Assembly: GCA_903861145.1 (NCBI GenBank)
Contig: CAIOTH010000113.1
Location: 1 to 64,000 of the forward strand
Direction: 5' to 3'
Source of the DNA: an uncultured Bacteroidota bacterium
Lineage (GTDB): Bacteria > Bacteroidota > Bacteroidia > Chitinophagales > LD1
Length of the DNA: 64,000 bases
A program made the translations under genes and the position numbers. Below are positions 44,344 through 54,228 of the stretch, piece by piece. Under the pieces are notes generated by a model. It ran no database searches. It was given only the letters and a program-made list of their open reading frames with translations, and had not been told where the DNA came from. The stretch's first letter is position 1. Each line of letters begins with the position of its first letter.

Positions 44344-46500
44344 CTACAAATCCATCATTTTGTTGTAGGTTTTAATAAATATAGCTCCAAGGTTTTTGTG
44401 AGGTGGTATGTAATCCATAAACCTCTCATAGGCCTTGGGGTTATCTTTTACAGCCGCGTCCAAATCATTCCAAAGCAGCTGCCAATCCACATCCTTTCCC
44501 TCTCTTATATACTCGGCCATTAATTTCAGCATAGGGTTGTTTACCGCCCTGGTGCCAATCTGTTTGCTCGAAATGATACTTACTTCCGGCGACCGCTCAA
44601 TAATGCCCGATATACTATGATAGCCCCCGCACGAGCCCAAAACAAATATCTGCGTGTTCTCCCTTACCTTTTCAATCGTTTTAAAAGCGTAGTAGCTATG
44701 GCCGCGGTGTACCATTACATTGGGCTCGTAATCATTATTGGCAAACACCTGCTCTAAAGCAGCCTGTCCGTCGTACTCATCTTTCGATTTGTTGGCGTAT
44801 ATGTGCACCGACTTACCCATTTTCGATTGAATGATTACATAGGTGCCCGAGTCAACAACATTCCAGTTTTCGTCCTTAAACGTTTTAATAAATGTCGAGA
44901 ACGAAGCGTCTCCGTCCTCATCGTTGTAAAAATAAATAAGCCACCGGTCTATGCTATCGCGCCCAAATAACTTCGAGTTACTTATTTTATCAAACCTGGT
45001 TACAGCATATTGTTTCGAAACTGACGAAAACCAATCCGAGCTCCCCACGCTACGGTCAACAAATAAATTCGATAGCAAGCCATAAATAGCTGCACCCCGC
45101 GTATTGCCCTGCGATTTTTGCTTAATATATTCAAGCTTAATGGTGCCCCTCAAAATTTTTAGCACCAAGGGGTCGGTAATACTTCCAAAAGCATCAGCCA
45201 CCTCTACCGATTGCGACAAATCGCCATAATCGCCCAAACCGCTGGCAAAGTTTATCATCATCATTTGCTGGTATACCGGTGTCATGCTTTGCAAAAAGGT
45301 GCTTAGCTTACCAAACCCGGCGCACATTTTTATAAACGTGCGGAAACGGTTATCTCCCAAATCCTGCAAAAACTCAAAACCCGAAATAGGCGCCATTTTC
45401 ACCATCATTCGGTTAAACAATCCATTAAAGGTCGAAGTAAAAATTTCTTCTTCACTATATACCACCATGGTATATAGCTCCTGCGCCGAAAATCTTTCTA
45501 TCGAGGCAAACCTTACTTTATCCGGTTCATTGTGTAAGTCGTTTAAAACACGCACAAATTTGAGCGAGTAAATGGTAAGGTCATCTTCCAGCGAGTGAAC
45601 CCCCAATGGGTTTTTCCGCGCACGTATCCGCAACATGGCCTGTAAAAATTTGGCGGGGTCACTGCCTATCTCATCTGCCTGTTCAATGGTGCACCGTCCA
45701 TTGGCAATATCATCTATCAAAGTAAAGGCATTCGACCGCCGCGTATATTTTGCCATTATCTCAAGTACGATTTTCACTACGGTATCATCACTTGTTTTAA
45801 GCGCCTTAAAAATTACATCGCTCGGGTTAAAATATCGCTTTACAGTTACCGGTGCGGCTTTAGTAGCAAGCTCAAGCACAGGCAGCGCGTAATCCTTATT
45901 CCTGAAATTTCTGAAATTCAAAAAAACAAGGTCGGGCCGCGTCTTTGCGGCAAACAACAAAAAGGTATCTACGCAGGCCTCATTTTGTATTAAACTAAAC
46001 GTGTTGAATCCCTGAACAACATTATTGTTCAAATACCCACAAAGTTGGTGCTGCCTTATGGCATTCAACTCACCCAGCATAAACCTGAAAATATTATCAA
46101 AGCGCTTTACCGAATAAATATTGGCACGGTTTACTTTATGCAATTGTGTGTACAAGTACTCGCGCAGTTCGTTTTTCCGGGTAACATCAAAGTCGGGCTT
46201 TTCAATTACGCGCTGTATAGAATCGACCAACTTAAAATAAACCCTTTGCGCATAGGCATTGATAGCCGAGTCGCCCAAATCAACCATTCCATCTTCAGCG
46301 CCATCAAACAAATCAATTCTCTTTTGTTCTCCATCCACTATGTCTCCATCGGCCTCATTACTGCCTGCATAAATTGGTAAATTAGGGTTGGCTTTTATTG
46401 TAGTACAAAAGCAAAACAAAAGCAACGCTGCAAATAAAATTTTTGCAACGGTTAGCCAGCGGGGCACGTACAACAATTTATTTGCAGCGTTTAATGGCAT
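44344..46500 (-). CDS. Secreted protein of unknown family with His/Cys dyad, shorter paralogue
   Basis: 718 residues, N-terminal hydrophobic signal segment (about 19-36). I recognise no named family. An alpha-helical module (ALPVLELATKAAPVTVKRYF from about residue 205 onward, then LIDDIANGRC) is shared with the upstream paralogue. The C-terminal 170 residues hold an acidic loop (YNDEDGDASF), then VMVHRGHSYY with His598 and His601, FVLGSCGGY with Cys624, and IISSKQIGTRAVNN. A His then Cys after short hydrophobic strands, with GSCGG before ISS, recalls clan CD peptidases (caspase, gingipain, CHAT). The gene lies 3 bases behind its paralogue, one operon. Protease function is inference. Confidence 0.65.
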   Translation of the reverse strand: MPLNAANKLLYVPRWLTVAKILFAALLLFCFCTTIKANPNLPIYAGSNEADGDIVDGEQKRIDLFDGAEDGMVDLGDSAINAYAQRVYFKLVDSIQRVIEKPDFDVTRKNELREYLYTQLHKVNRANIYSVKRFDNIFRFMLGELNAIRQHQLCGYLNNNVVQGFNTFSLIQNEACVDTFLLFAAKTRPDLVFLNFRNFRNKDYALPVLELATKAAPVTVKRYFNPSDVIFKALKTSDDTVVKIVLEIMAKYTRRSNAFTLIDDIANGRCTIEQADEIGSDPAKFLQAMLRIRARKNPLGVHSLEDDLTIYSLKFVRVLNDLHNEPDKVRFASIERFSAQELYTMVVYSEEEIFTSTFNGLFNRMMVKMAPISGFEFLQDLGDNRFRTFIKMCAGFGKLSTFLQSMTPVYQQMMMINFASGLGDYGDLSQSVEVADAFGSITDPLVLKILRGTIKLEYIKQKSQGNTRGAAIYGLLSNLFVDRSVGSSDWFSSVSKQYAVTRFDKISNSKLFGRDSIDRWLIYFYNDEDGDASFSTFIKTFKDENWNVVDSGTYVIIQSKMGKSVHIYANKSKDEYDGQAALEQVFANNDYEPNVMVHRGHSYYAFKTIEKVRENTQIFVLGSCGGYHSISGIIERSPEVSIISSKQIGTRAVNNPMLKLMAEYIREGKDVDWQLLWNDLDAAVKDNPKAYERFMDYIPPHKNLGAIFIKTYNKMMDL

Positions 46501-46503
46501 CAG

Positions 46504-49500
46504 TTATACTCCCAAAATTTTGTAATACGCCCTTATAAAAATTGCCTCTAGGTTTTTGTGGGGAGGCACATAGTCACCAAAGTACTGATTGTGGCCAAGT
46601 TTCTCACTCATTTTTCCCCAAAACTCATTCCAGTCAATGTCTTTTCCGCTTCGTATGTTTTCGTTCAGCGCATAAAGCATTACATCATTAACCGATTTTG
46701 TGCCCACCTGCTTGGTTGATATGATATGTGCATCGGGTGCGTTTTCAAGGGCTACAGATATTTTATAAAATCCTCCGCACGAGCCTACAAACAACAGCCT
46801 TGTAGTAGCCGGTATCCTTTGTAAAGTTGATTCAGTATGAAAGCTATGCCCTCTATGCACTACTACCGTAGGCACCAGGTTGTTGGCCTTAAAATAATCG
46901 TTAATAGCACTTACCCCGTTTTCTTCCGAGCCGGGTTTGTTAGCCAGAATTTCAACCTTTTTTTGCAGCCTGGAATAAATACGCACATAACTGTTTTTAT
47001 CTTCTACACCCCAGGCGTTTTGGTTTTTATAGCTGTTCATAAAGTTGATAAATGAACTGCGGCCGTCATCATCATCGTAAAAAAACATTTGCTCGGCGCA
47101 AACATTGCCATCATTAAACAATGCAGTGGATGCCAGGGTATTAACCGGCGATATTTTAAACTGTTGTGCTATTGACTTATACCAAGGAGCCTCAACCTTC
47201 GCGTTGCCCGATATCATACTCGAAAGCACACCGTAAATCGAAATGCCAAACTGGTCTCTGGCTGATTTTACGCGCTCATACTCCTTCTTAATACTTTCCT
47301 GCAAAACAGTCAATAATGAATTATCCCTCAGGTTCGAAATAGCTTCTGCCACAAGCACTATCGATGACAGGTCATCCTTTTGGGCTTCAAGCTTGCTAAC
47401 GTATGCCTGTAAAAGTTTCTCCTTTGCCACAGGCGAAAACTTGGTTAAAAACTCCTCCAGCGTACCATAGTTGGCGCAAAGCGAAATAAAATCCCTAAAC
47501 TGGTTATAGTTAACGGCGCCCAAAAAAGCCTCTCCGTTATCCTTTGGCAGCTTTTGAATAAACCGGTTAAACAACCCCGTAAACGTTGAAGTAAAAACTT
47601 CATCCCTGCCGTACAGCATTAAAAAATAAAGGTCGGCCGAGCCAAAATTTTCTACCGACGAAAACGGCTGCTGCGCACCGGTGGCTATCTTCTCGTTTAT
47701 TTCTCGTATAAACCTTAAGCTATAGTCGCGCATTTCGCGGTTAATGCTATACTTGCCTATGTACTTGGGCCGCGATATTATTTTAACAACGGTACTAAAA
47801 AGCAAGTTGGGGTCGTTGCTTACAGTTATTGCTTCGGCGGTACTCATTTTGCCAGCTACAATATCATCCAGCAAAAGCAATGGTTTACTTTGGTAGCCCA
47901 GGGTTGGGTTTATTTCAAATATCTTTTTTACAACCGGGTTTTGGCTGTATTGTAATATATAGTTGTTAGCCTCGTGCGGGTTGTATAAATATCTCTTTAT
48001 AGATACCGGTGCGTTAATAGCGCACTCTTCCAGTACTTTTTTGCAGAAAAATTTGCCCTTAAAGGCTCCTATTTTCTTTAATAACTCATCGGGCTCTTTT
48101 TGTGCAGCATATAGCAACACTTCCTCGGCATAATCCTTATTAATAAATGCCGGAATATTTTGGATAGTCTGTAGTATGTTCTTCTTCAATGCTACCACTG
48201 CCCTTGTGCGCTCATCCAAATTCACTTTAAACGATTCAATGGCTTCTGGTATGGGTACTGGAACTAAGTCCTTGTTAACCACCTCCGGCTCCTTGGTTTT
48301 TACAGGGGTTACCGGGGCCGGGGCAATATCCGGGGTTAATATTTCTTTCCGTGGTTTTTCGCTCACCAACACCGGCTCCTCTGTTGCTTTACGCGTATTA
48401 ATAATCGGTGCAGATACCTGTACCGGTTCTTCTTTCTTTTGGTTTACCGGTTGCGATTGAACTACCGTTGTCGGCTCTGGTTGTGGTACGGGTTTCTCTG
48501 TGGCTGGTTTTACCGGCTGGTTTATTACTGGAACAACCGCCACCTTTTGGTCGGCCGTTACTTCGGCTTTTGTTTGCGGTGTCGTTGGTTTAATCGGCTC
48601 CGCCACCTGGGTTTTCATCTCGGGTACGGGTTGAATTTCCTTTTTCGCAACAGTCATTTCTGCCGCCGGTCTGGCTATGGTATCGTGTGTAACACTTGTT
48701 TCCGGTTTCACTTCAGTCGTTGAGGGTTTTACTGATGGCGGTTCAGGCGATACCACGTCGGGTGCAACAGCCTTAGGCGGCCGGGCTTGCACAATTCCCT
48801 TCAGGCTTTGGTCTTCGGGCTTGCCGTTCCCAATATCCGCCTGCCGGTTAAAATTCATAAATGGCGGGGTAAGTGTTTCTTTGCGGGTGTAAGTGGTTAG
48901 GGCAAGCAAATACTCTTTCCTGTTATCATCAACCAGTGCCAGTAATTGATCAAGCACCTTGTTTTTGTAGCAAAAAATCACAAAATCCTTTAGCTTCTCT
49001 TTGTCCATATTGGCAATCATCACACTGCTAATAGTTGCACCCTTTGCTTTGGTGCGCAGTATTTCGAAGAAGCCCGGAAAAGTTCTTGGCGTGGTTTCCT
49101 TAAACCCATAATTCAGTAACTGAAACATTTCTTCTGTTGAGTTTCTGCTGAATGCTTCGAAGTTGTAACCAGGCCCGGCAATAAGCGCATCCTGGTTTAT
49201 TTTCCGCATTGTTTCAACACAATACATATCAATAAACCGGTTTGATGAATATGTTATGGGGGCATCGTATTTCATGCACAAGCCTACCTGCAAGCTAAAC
49301 ATCAGGTTGGGATGAATGCCAAATGAATCTGCAACCTGCATACTCATATTGTTCTTTACAATTTCATCCAGCAACAAATAAGCACGTGACCTAAGCCCAA
49401 AACGGTCATAAATATCAAGCGACTTTTTTACGTACGGGTCTTTGCTCGTTCGCAACAAATCGCTTACTGTATTGCCCGAGGTATAGTATCTTTTGGCCGA

Positions 49501-50094
49501 TTCCGGGGCCAGTTTAGTAGCTTTCTCCAACACCCTAAGCGCAAATTTGCGGTCATCAAACTCCTCGGCATATCTAAATACATCATCGGGGTTGTCGTTC
49601 ATGTAGTCCACCAAAAAGTCTTCAGCAGCAATTTCGTTGGGTATTAACCTGGCGGCCTTAATTGTAAAGTCCGAATAACGTTTAATGTTGTTCGTAAGGT
49701 CATCATTCTCATCCCACTCAATCATTACCGAAAAATAGCTCAGCACTGCCAGGTAAGTGCCCGATTTAAAGTAACTGTCGGAGTAATACCTGTTTACATT
49801 ACTCAAAAACATTTGCAGCCTGTTTAGGTAAATGTTTCTTTTGTCCTTAGTTACCGGCTGGCGCATAATAAACGCAATTACGCTATCGGTCATGGCAAAA
49901 AAGCGGCTGTCGGCACTCTTAAAATCGTGGGCAATGCGGGTCTTTTCAAAGCTTATCCGCTTAAGCAAATTAATCCTCTCGTCTTCATACAAATCATAGG
50001 CCGATGAGTCGGGTGGGGTTAGCGTGGCGGCGCTTAAATCCTTTGCAAAAAGAAAAGCAACAAACAGAAATAATATTTTCGGAACCGCCTTCAA
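46504..50094 (-). CDS. Secreted protein of unknown family with His/Cys dyad, duplicated and Pro-rich paralogue
   Basis: 1196 residues, TTG start at 50094 followed by a clear signal peptide (KILFLFVAFLFAKDLSA). No ATG is available upstream in frame. Layout: helical module copy A (about 150-400), a Pro/Glu/Val/Thr-rich linker (about 425-616), helical module copy B (about 620-1000, collinear with the 718-residue paralogue), then the C-terminal signature VVVHRGHSFH (His1080, His1083), FVGSCGGF (Cys1106) and IISTKQVGTKSVND. The His-to-Cys spacing of 26 is identical in both paralogues. Probably exported to the periplasm or cell surface. The activity is unknown; a clan CD-like peptidase is the leading guess. 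Confidence 0.65.
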   Translation of the reverse strand: MKAVPKILFLFVAFLFAKDLSAATLTPPDSSAYDLYEDERINLLKRISFEKTRIAHDFKSADSRFFAMTDSVIAFIMRQPVTKDKRNIYLNRLQMFLSNVNRYYSDSYFKSGTYLAVLSYFSVMIEWDENDDLTNNIKRYSDFTIKAARLIPNEIAAEDFLVDYMNDNPDDVFRYAEEFDDRKFALRVLEKATKLAPESAKRYYTSGNTVSDLLRTSKDPYVKKSLDIYDRFGLRSRAYLLLDEIVKNNMSMQVADSFGIHPNLMFSLQVGLCMKYDAPITYSSNRFIDMYCVETMRKINQDALIAGPGYNFEAFSRNSTEEMFQLLNYGFKETTPRTFPGFFEILRTKAKGATISSVMIANMDKEKLKDFVIFCYKNKVLDQLLALVDDNRKEYLLALTTYTRKETLTPPFMNFNRQADIGNGKPEDQSLKGIVQARPPKAVAPDVVSPEPPSVKPSTTEVKPETSVTHDTIARPAAEMTVAKKEIQPVPEMKTQVAEPIKPTTPQTKAEVTADQKVAVVPVINQPVKPATEKPVPQPEPTTVVQSQPVNQKKEEPVQVSAPIINTRKATEEPVLVSEKPRKEILTPDIAPAPVTPVKTKEPEVVNKDLVPVPIPEAIESFKVNLDERTRAVVALKKNILQTIQNIPAFINKDYAEEVLLYAAQKEPDELLKKIGAFKGKFFCKKVLEECAINAPVSIKRYLYNPHEANNYILQYSQNPVVKKIFEINPTLGYQSKPLLLLDDIVAGKMSTAEAITVSNDPNLLFSTVVKIISRPKYIGKYSINREMRDYSLRFIREINEKIATGAQQPFSSVENFGSADLYFLMLYGRDEVFTSTFTGLFNRFIQKLPKDNGEAFLGAVNYNQFRDFISLCANYGTLEEFLTKFSPVAKEKLLQAYVSKLEAQKDDLSSIVLVAEAISNLRDNSLLTVLQESIKKEYERVKSARDQFGISIYGVLSSMISGNAKVEAPWYKSIAQQFKISPVNTLASTALFNDGNVCAEQMFFYDDDDGRSSFINFMNSYKNQNAWGVEDKNSYVRIYSRLQKKVEILANKPGSEENGVSAINDYFKANNLVPTVVVHRGHSFHTESTLQRIPATTRLLFVGSCGGFYKISVALENAPDAHIISTKQVGTKSVNDVMLYALNENIRSGKDIDWNEFWGKMSEKLGHNQYFGDYVPPHKNLEAIFIRAYYKILGV

Positions 50095-50196
50095 TGTTTT
50101 AGTAAACGTAAATTTGTACTTATTGTTTAGCTTGTAGCCCGTAAAGATTGGGTTATATAATCGTTAAAACTCATTATTCAACTTAAAGTATTTCAC

Positions 50197-50694
50197 ATGA
50201 AAAATACACGTGTCCTTTTTTCTGCTTTAGCAGTTATAATGCTTTTTACCGCATGCAATCAAAAAGCCAAACGCGCAAAGGAGTATCACGATAACTTGCT
50301 ACACTCCGTACAGGTGGTAATTGATAGCTCGCTGGAGTATGGCGATGCCATACAAAGCCACGATAAAGACCGTGCATTAAGGGCCCAGCAGCAATACTCA
50401 AGTTTGGTAGATAAAACAATTGAGAAGATCAATACCACCGGAAATTTTGATGATGATACCCTCCTAAAACATTACTCGCTCGAACTTTTAGGCTTTTATC
50501 GCACCTCGCTCGACAAGGATTTTACCCCTTTTTTGAATGGACTTAAATCGAATGAGCTTTCGGAACAGGAAAGTATGATTGCCGATTCGCTGTACAGCAA
50601 ACTCACCATGACCGAAAACAACTATTGGGAAAGATTTGATTGGGCTGAGAAGAAATTCTCGAAACAATATGAGTTAAGCAAGCTGGAAAAGTAG
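50197..50694 (+). CDS. Small lipoprotein of unknown function
   Basis: 165 residues. Signal peptide with lipobox Cys20 (LFTACNQK). The mature part is helical and charged, with pairs of Leu/Tyr heptads (YHDNLLHSVQVVIDSSLEYGDAI, split by Asp/Lys), resembling small helical-bundle lipoproteins of Bacteroidota and Leptospira. No catalytic motif. It diverges from the His/Cys paralogue operon, 102 bases apart, and converges with the response regulator gene, four bases apart. Confidence 0.7.
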   Translation: MKNTRVLFSALAVIMLFTACNQKAKRAKEYHDNLLHSVQVVIDSSLEYGDAIQSHDKDRALRAQQQYSSLVDKTIEKINTTGNFDDDTLLKHYSLELLGFYRTSLDKDFTPFLNGLKSNELSEQESMIADSLYSKLTMTENNYWERFDWAEKKFSKQYELSKLEK

Positions 50695-50698
50695 GCTA

Positions 50699-51379
50699 TT
50701 AAGCATCAAACTTATAGCCAATACCTTTAATGGTTTTAAAATATTCGTCGCCTATTTTTTCGCGTAATTTGCGAATGTGTACATCAATCGTTCTATCGCC
50801 TACAATAGTATCATTGCCCCAAACGCGGCTCAATATTTCCTCGCGCTTAAAAACCCTTCCCGGCTTTGAGGCCAGCAGGTTCATTAATTCGAACTCTTTA
50901 CGCGGCAGGCTTATTTCTCTACCTGCTTTTAATACCAGGTAGCGTTCACGGTCAATTTCAATGTCGCCAATGTTTAGTTTGGTGCCGCTTTCGCTGGTTT
51001 CAAGCCTGCGTAACAGGGCACGAATCCGGCTAATAAAAACACGCGGTTTAATTGGCTTGGTTATATAATCATCAGCCCCAACTTCAAAGCCCGCTATTTG
51101 CGAGTAATCCTCATCTCGTGCGGTAAGAAAAGTAATAAGTGTGTTTTTAAACTCGGGCATAGCGCGCAATTCACGGCAAGTTTCAATACCATCAAGCTTA
51201 GGCATCATCAGGTCAAGAATAATCAGGTGCGGGCTTACTTTTTTAGCAAGTTGTATGGCTTCCACTCCGTCTCTTGCAGTATAAACCCAAAAGCCTTCTT
51301 TTTCAAGATTATACTTCATAAAATCAAGTACATCAACCTCATCATCAACCAATAAAATCTTTACGTCAGTTACCTCCAT
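50699..51379 (-). CDS. OmpR/PhoB-family response regulator
   Basis: 226 residues. Receiver domain with Asp12-Asp13, phospho-acceptor Asp56 (IILDLMMPKLDG) and Lys in ITKPIKP; winged-helix DNA-binding domain from about 130 with SLPRKEFELMNLLASKPGRVFKREEI (motif in two parts) and RTIDVHIRKLREKIGD. Close to PhoB in layout. No histidine kinase is encoded within the window, so the partner is elsewhere or this is an orphan. Likely regulates envelope genes; which ones cannot be read from the sequence. Confidence 0.93.
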   Translation of the reverse strand: MEVTDVKILLVDDEVDVLDFMKYNLEKEGFWVYTARDGVEAIQLAKKVSPHLIILDLMMPKLDGIETCRELRAMPEFKNTLITFLTARDEDYSQIAGFEVGADDYITKPIKPRVFISRIRALLRRLETSESGTKLNIGDIEIDRERYLVLKAGREISLPRKEFELMNLLASKPGRVFKREEILSRVWGNDTIVGDRTIDVHIRKLREKIGDEYFKTIKGIGYKFDA

Positions 51380-51499
51380 GTAAACTTTAATTTGATGCGA
51401 AGGTATGATTGCTGTGTTAAGCTAAAGTTATACAAAACTTAAGCTTCGTTACGTTTTAATCATTATACCCTTGCTTTTTAGGCCCTTCGGAATGTTACC

Positions 51500-51507
51500 C
51501 AAAGGTA
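51500..51507 (-). promoter_or_regulatory. Candidate -7 element upstream of the response regulator
   Basis: Minus strand TACCTTTG fits TAnnTTTG, 120 bases upstream of ATG 51379. The spacing to the start is long and the -33 element is poor (TTTC, about 15 bases). Confidence 0.25.
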
Positions 51508-51628
51508 TATTTATATCGAATTGAAACAGCACAATTAACTTAAATCCGGTTTTCAATTGAAACTCAAACAAGGAAACAGCCTTTGACTTATTGAACAACA
51601 ACCTCTGTGGCAAAAATTAATTAAAACA

Positions 51629-51640
51629 GCCCGGAAGGGC
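51629..51640 (-). terminator. Weak hairpin after the SGNH gene
   Basis: GCCC, GGAA loop, GGGC (four-base stem), followed on the minus strand by TGTTTTAATTAATTTTT. It lies a few bases past the stop of the SGNH gene at 51644. The stem is short, so termination efficiency is doubtful. Confidence 0.35.
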
Positions 51641-51643
51641 GAC

Positions 51644-52552
51644 TTATAACAGTTTATTAATCTTCGAAATCATATTCGCGGTTTCCTGCTGCTGGCCACA
51701 CAAATTAAGGTGATACCATTGATCGTAAAACAATGTTGAATCCATCAAAAATGGATCATTAAGCATGGTTATGGACTTAAAGGTAGATTTAATTTTCACG
51801 AGGCCCTTCAAACTTACCCTGTTCTCGGCGATATCAGGTATTGGGGTAAACAGAATAAATATTTTTTGCTTTTCGCTTCTTAAAGAGTTAACAAATTTCA
51901 AATCATCTGCGGTATAGACTACATCTTTAATAATGTGCTTTTCTATTTCAAATTTTTCGTTGCAATTAGAGTACGTGGTTGAATGCGTATTTAGCGAGTC
52001 CATGACCCTGTCCCTGTCTGTATGAGCGATATAATCGCGCGGCAAAAACGGTGTGCGATACTTGCTTATTGAGTCGTAATAACTGTTCCAATTAAAGAAA
52101 ATGAGCTTGGGGTTATGAATAATTACATTTTTGCTATAGGCATAACAACCCACACATAAAAAGTGGTACCGGCTTTCGTTTACAAAAGTTGACCTTACCA
52201 AAATATTATACGGTACATATAAAATTATCTCATCATAATTTTTTGTAAGATTTTGATCATTTAAAAATTGAAGAAATGATGAGTTTTCGCTACCTGAAAA
52301 ATACAGGAAATCTACATCCGCATTAGCTTCCTTTTGCACCTTCTTGAAATCAATGTTATGCTGTAGATTAGAACACCCTATCACAACCACCTTTTTCGAG
52401 TGTCTTCGTTCCGCAGAAATTAATTTAACCGAACCGTAGGTTGGGCTATAATACCTGGTGTATAATCTATACAGCCCAAAGGCAGGCAGGCCTATATTAA
52501 TAAGCACAACTGCTAACAATGGTATTGATATTTTAAAGAAAAACTTTCTCAT
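51644..52552 (-). CDS. SGNH/DltD-like partner of MBOAT
   Basis: 302 residues with one N-terminal membrane segment (about 7-24). VVVIGCSNLQHN has the nucleophile Ser61 in G-C-S-N, where typical members read G-D-S; a Cys next to the Ser is unusual. The C-terminal block FYDQWYHLN (Asp277, His281) supplies the likely Asp/His. The start overlaps the MBOAT stop by one base (TAATG), so the two are translationally coupled. Acyl transfer to the extracellular glycan is inferred from the pair. Confidence 0.7.
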   Translation of the reverse strand: MRKFFFKISIPLLAVVLINIGLPAFGLYRLYTRYYSPTYGSVKLISAERRHSKKVVVIGCSNLQHNIDFKKVQKEANADVDFLYFSGSENSSFLQFLNDQNLTKNYDEIILYVPYNILVRSTFVNESRYHFLCVGCYAYSKNVIIHNPKLIFFNWNSYYDSISKYRTPFLPRDYIAHTDRDRVMDSLNTHSTTYSNCNEKFEIEKHIIKDVVYTADDLKFVNSLRSEKQKIFILFTPIPDIAENRVSLKGLVKIKSTFKSITMLNDPFLMDSTLFYDQWYHLNLCGQQQETANMISKINKLL

Positions 52553-54012
52553 TAAAATTGGAAATATATAAATGTCTGAACTTTCCTTTCAATGCGGTTT
52601 TGATAAAGTTTCATAAAACAGCATTGCATAACACATACGTAAATTATCAGTCTAAAGGCATAAGGGATTTTAGGCATTCTTATTTTCCGTTCATCTCTTC
52701 TTAACCACCAGTCTATTATCAATAAAAGGGTAATTAAAAAAAATGCCCAATAACATGAAGGCGAAAGCTGAAATTGTCCAAAAGGGTGAAAAATTCCCGT
52801 TACAATTCGCTTAATGTAATCCAAGGCAATTCGCACGCCGTGCGCTCTAAAAAATATCCAGGCAAATGTAACAAACACAAAGGTTGATGCCATTTGCACA
52901 AGTTCCTTAATGGTAGGATATTTTCTGTTTTGCGCAACTATTTCCGACCCATATTTTCTGTTCCGATTTAATAGCAGCAACGGAAGAAATCCGCATGCAT
53001 GAATAAATCCCCATGCAATGAAGCTCCAACTTGCCCCATGCCAAAAGCCGCTTACAATAAAAATGATAAACGTATTTCGCACGGCAGTCAGCTTACTACC
53101 CCTTGAACCTCCCAAAGGGATATACAGGTAATCCCGGAACCAGGATGACAGGGATATGTGCCAGCGCCGCCAAAATTCGGCAATGTCACGAGAAAAATAG
53201 GGGTATTTAAAGTTACTCAGCAATTCAAATCCAAACAACTTAGCCGTACCCAAGGCAATGTCTGAATAACCGCTAAAATCTCCGTATATCTGAAAACTGA
53301 AGGCAAATGCCCCAACAATAAGCATTAGGGCATTTTGAGATTGATAGTGCTCAAAAACGGAATCTGCCGTTACGGCCAGTCCATCGGCAATCACCATTTT
53401 TTTAAACAGGCCCCACAGAATCAAGCGACAACCATCGGCTGCGTCATCATAATTAAAGTTTCGCTTGCGCTGCACCTGGGGCAGCAAATGATGTGCCCTT
53501 TCAATTGGCCCTGCCACCAAAAGTGGGAAAAAGCTTACAAATACGGCGTAATCAATAAATTCAGTTATCGGTTTTTGTCTGTTTCGATAAATATCAAAAA
53601 CGTAAGACATGCCATGGAAGGTATAAAACGAAATACCTATTGGCAAGGCAATATGAAGCAAAACCGCATCGGCGTGCAGCCCGAACCCCTGCAACCCGTG
53701 TTGCAATTGTAATGCAAAGAAATTATAATATTTGAACACCCCTAAAATCCCCAGGTTATTCACAATGCCTAGCAACAAAAAAAAGCGCGCCTTTTTTCTG
53801 TTCGGTGAGGCTACGCCGAATCCATAGGCATAATCGAGAAAAGTGCTTAATGCCAAAAGTCCAAGAAACTTATAACTCCACCAACCATAAAAAAAATAAC
53901 TGGCCGCAAGAATTAATAAATTCTGAATTCGTAAAGTTCGGTTAAACACAAGCCAATAAAGGCAGAATACGATTGGCAGGAATACGAAAAACTCGATTGA
54001 ATTAAATAGCAT
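52552..54012 (-). CDS. MBOAT O-acyltransferase (AlgI/PatA-like) 2
   Basis: 486 residues, about ten membrane segments. IYGDFSGYSDIALGTAKLFG (242-261), EFWRRWHISLSSWFRDYLY with His285, IPLGGSRG and SGFWHGASW with catalytic His325 give the complete signature. In contrast to the first MBOAT in this window (WRRWN), the motif WRRWH is canonical. Works with the SGNH protein encoded one base downstream. Located at the edge of the Wza/Wzc locus, so it probably acylates that polysaccharide. Confidence 0.9.
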   Translation of the reverse strand: MLFNSIEFFVFLPIVFCLYWLVFNRTLRIQNLLILAASYFFYGWWSYKFLGLLALSTFLDYAYGFGVASPNRKKARFFLLLGIVNNLGILGVFKYYNFFALQLQHGLQGFGLHADAVLLHIALPIGISFYTFHGMSYVFDIYRNRQKPITEFIDYAVFVSFFPLLVAGPIERAHHLLPQVQRKRNFNYDDAADGCRLILWGLFKKMVIADGLAVTADSVFEHYQSQNALMLIVGAFAFSFQIYGDFSGYSDIALGTAKLFGFELLSNFKYPYFSRDIAEFWRRWHISLSSWFRDYLYIPLGGSRGSKLTAVRNTFIIFIVSGFWHGASWSFIAWGFIHACGFLPLLLLNRNRKYGSEIVAQNRKYPTIKELVQMASTFVFVTFAWIFFRAHGVRIALDYIKRIVTGIFHPFGQFQLSPSCYWAFFLITLLLIIDWWLRRDERKIRMPKIPYAFRLIIYVCVMQCCFMKLYQNRIERKVQTFIYFQF

Positions 54013-54228
54013 TTATAAACAACTTATTATGGTTTTCGTATCTGTTAACCATAAATCAAATGGCAACAATCCTTCTTTTGCACCCAACAAATAATACTGT
54101 TGGCAAAGCAGCTGAAAATTCACGGGCTTTGCAAATCAACCCGGTTCTTAATGGACTTTAAGTGCGCTGCGTCTTCGGGCTAAATATTGCCGAAGATAAC
54201 CAGGCGACAGTTATGTACTGGTCCGCAA

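Noticed and set aside
48176-48890. Several plus-strand frames over the Pro-rich linker
   Set aside because: They are antisense readings of the low-complexity linker of the 1196-residue protein.
54013-54228. Possible RNA or small gene in the gap before the MBOAT gene
   Set aside because: There is a 7-base inverted repeat (TCTTCGG/CCGAAGA at 54172-54196) without a T-run, and a minus-strand frame overlapping the YkuK-type gene. Neither is convincing.
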